A stretch of 51,330 nucleotides of DNA from Chromera velia (taxonomy: Eukaryota > Sar > Chromeraceae): the NCBI GenBank assembly GCA_018398765.1, contig JAHBMJ010000048.1:7319-58648 (forward strand). The letters run 5' to 3'. A model generated the notes under the pieces. That model was given only the letters and a program-made list of their open reading frames with translations. It had not been told where the DNA came from and searched no databases. The position numbers and the translations under genes were made by a program. Shown here in pieces: positions 48,928 to 51,330 of the stretch (the stretch's first letter is position 1; each line of letters starts with the position of its first letter).

Positions 48928-51330
48928 CCCCCTCGAAGACGCACAACAGTCCCAAAGAAGCAATCATATCAGATCAAAACATGAAAAAGAAAATCACCAA
49001 ACGCACCGACCCAACGAAACATCCTGATTCAACTCAACTAGACCAACTGACTGACCAACGCACCTCGAAAGAAAGATCGCAACAAATCAATCACAGTTGA
49101 CCGCAGCTGAGCCTGAACATATCTGCAGGTGACACACGAAGACAGCCAAGAAAATGCGCGCAGTATCATCGAGATAGGAAGCCAGACAGGTCAAGCACGT
49201 CTGAAAAGAGCGACAGGAGACCGCAGTCAGCGCAGAAGAATGGGAGAATTGAAGAGAAAACGAAAGGACACCCTTCTTTGCAGCCGCCAACCCTGACGAA
49301 AGTTTTTGATGGAAGTCCACCACAGACACACAGGTAGCGGAAGTCAATCATGAGATTACACTGCCTCATTTGAGTTGGGGCCCCAAAGGTTGATGCATCC
49401 CTCTGTCCGACAGTCTAGGATGCAGCCATATACACAACTTTCCAGACAGACAGACCAACCGACCGACCGGAAGTTTTCGTCCACTTCATTACGGAGGATG
49501 CACCCGAAAGTCCGAAGCTCGTTGTCCTCGGGGGAATACCGTCGCACCGCCTGCAGGCAGGTAGGTGCAAATTTTAACACAACTAGTTGCTTTGGGTATT
49601 GCAGGCAGAAAGTGCGAAGGAGGATCGAGAGACCGAGTGAATTTAAAGAAAATACACACAGCGGAGAGCAAATCCATCTGATCTTGAAGCCGGCAATCAG
49701 CATCAACGAAGCGGAATCGTTCTCTTCCGCCCCTGCCTCTGGGTGGGATTGTTCGAAAGTGAGGGACGGGAAGATTGCATGGGAGAGAGAGACAGAAAGG
49801 GCAGAGAGGCAGCAGCCAAATCGAGATAGAGAGACAAAGGAAGACAAAATTCACATCAGATCCCTTCACTTCATCCCCCATGCACCCCCCCACAGACAGA
49901 CAGACAGACCTCAACGAGGGACCCCGCGGCCTCTGCCACCAAACTCCGAAGCCCGTACTTCTGCCAGAGGAAGTTGGCACTGCAACCAGCCAACCGACCA
50001 CGCACACACAGACATCCACACAGATACCTACAAGCTTACCACACGGTCACCCAACACACAACAATACCTTACAGGGTCGCATTGTCCTGCCGGTGGTCGA
50101 ATATCTGTCTCTTGTCTCTCTGCACTGTCTTGGCACAGAAAGCATCTGTGACCATCCAACGGAAGACACCTACCTCAAAAAGAAAAAAATGAAAGAACAG
50201 GGGGTGTCTATGCGGCAAGGATTGCAAGAATTCCACTGGTACTATTTCTTTCCCACCGGAATGTTCCGACTTTCAGCCCACCAGCTAGGCAGACAACCAA
50301 TGAGAGAATTCGACAATCAGGAAGGTAGCTCATCGACATCTGTAACAGACAGATCGACAGAAACAGAGGTAGACAAACATGGGCCGACAAAGCAACGAAG
50401 AAATATTCACGAACACAAACTCACAGGTGCTGTTCCATCGTCTGTTGAACCTGCGGAGGTCCTCCCCCCTCCCCCTCCATTCCACTCAGATGCAAATGGA
50501 GTTTCGAAGAAGAGTTCTGCTGCTTGTCCTTTGAGCTCATCACTTCCTCGGCCATCTCGCGAGCCTGCATACATTCACGCACTCACGCATTCACTCAAAC
50601 AATCACCCACCCAGTCAAGGAGACTGCATCCTTTTCTTTCTTGTGCACTCAGGGAGCATGATTGGATTGACTGGCGGCAAGAAAAAAAACGCGCAAAAAC
50701 AACGAGACAGCCGGACAGACGCATCATGCCAGTACACAGCTACACAACAGCCAAGTCACAGATCGATGGATAGAGCGAAAGAAGAGCGAGGGACATCAAA
50801 ATATCTCCTCAGTCCGAAGACAAATGGGAAGCCCAAAGGAAAGAGTTCTCCAGAGCCGCTCACTGAATCTTTCAACACATCACGAGACCCTCCCAGCCGA
50901 CCTGCGAGAGAGTAAGGCTCCGAGGGTGTGCAGGCGCCTGTGCCTGTGCCTTCTCTTTCGCACGAGTTTGAGAAAACTCTGTTTCCCTCTCACGCCCTGC
51001 AGCTGTTTTCCTCTCTTCTCTCTCCTTCAGCTGGTGTTGCAGGGGATTCTCTCGATGCGGTCTCCCTCCGCCGTCTCCATCCAAATTCTTTCTTTTGACC
51101 TCCTCGCTCTCTTTTTCTATTCCTTCCTCTGTACACCCCTTGAAAGCTCCCCCGCCTGCCCCTCTGACAACAGCCCCCGAGCTCCGGTCGACTCCCTGAG
51201 CTCTGTCCTCACCGGACAATGGACCAACGGAAGCTGCTGAACCGCCTCCCGCACCTACCTGTTCATTGGCAAACGAAGCAGACACACGCGGACGTCCGTA
51301 AAACAACTTCCCCACTTTGCCCCCCCCCCC
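46773..51330 (-). CDS. EF-hand protein, multi-exon, 5' end beyond window
   Basis: Exons: window edge to 50902, 50564-50425, 49979-49910, 49550-49464, 49200-49134, 48713-48550, 48099-47966, 47619-47535, 47134-47021, 46921-46773. Phases agree except 47021/46921, where an exon or another donor is missing. Exon 1 is a charged helix (QLKEREERKTA). The core reads QHLANFLWQKYGLRSLVAEAAGSLV, then AVRRYSPEDNELRTFGCILRNEVDENF. An EF-hand loop, DRDLSGVIDREQ, sits in FVAAFRAVDRDLSGVID; position 12 is Gln rather than Glu. A charged helix follows (EEAEKERQIERKLEE). The proposed last exon ends AGLKWKPSI. The junction 49464/49200 uses the second of two overlapping GTCGGT donors for phase. The block around QKYGLRSLV and FGCILRNEVDE looks strongly conserved and reminds me of EF-hand proteins of ciliated protists, but I cannot name the family. 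Confidence 0.7.
48872..48926. repeat. (TTTC)n then (CT)n microsatellite
   Basis: Pyrimidine repeats in the EF-hand gene intron between exons 49134 and 48713. Confidence 0.95.

Overview
This window is nuclear DNA from a protist with many introns. None of the real genes is one continuous ORF. Each was rebuilt from short exons whose splice phases match, checked against conserved domain motifs. Gene style (long low-complexity introns, many coiled-coil or membrane proteins, dense TGCATGCA octamers, AT-rich repeat islands) fits an alveolate, and I suspect a chromerid such as Chromera. That is inference from style, not a sequence match. No rRNA, tRNA, CRISPR array or bacterial-type operon was seen.

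Layout, left to right. 196-5644 (-): DHHC palmitoyltransferase in about nine exons. 6250-8540 (+): F-box protein, head to head with it. 8541-10480: no convincing gene. 10484-13384: AT-rich element with inverted termini and no coding capacity. 13467-17771 (-): a decayed retroelement of Penelope-like type, flanked by 296-bp direct repeats, with a GIY-YIG nuclease upstream of a reverse transcriptase. 19022-23237 (-): J-domain membrane protein in seven exons. 23238-26147: mostly non-coding. 26148-30505 (-): PH-domain protein in nine exons. 31317-31962 (+): small two-pass membrane protein. 31963-35100: repeats and an AT-rich island. 35101-36199 (-): secreted protein with a Gly/Tyr/Arg-rich tail. 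36871-45159 (+): large coiled-coil protein in about fourteen exons. 45160-46300: AT-rich island. 46773-51330 (-): EF-hand protein that runs off the right edge.

Three gene pairs are divergent, with 600-800 bp between their start codons. Most reconstructed introns begin GTC (GTCAGT, GTCGGT) rather than the usual GTA/GTG, and several donors are the first unit of a tandem repeat inside the intron. Protein roles include membrane palmitoylation, ubiquitin-ligase adaptor, chaperone recruitment at a membrane, phosphoinositide or protein binding, and calcium sensing. They do not form an obvious shared pathway.
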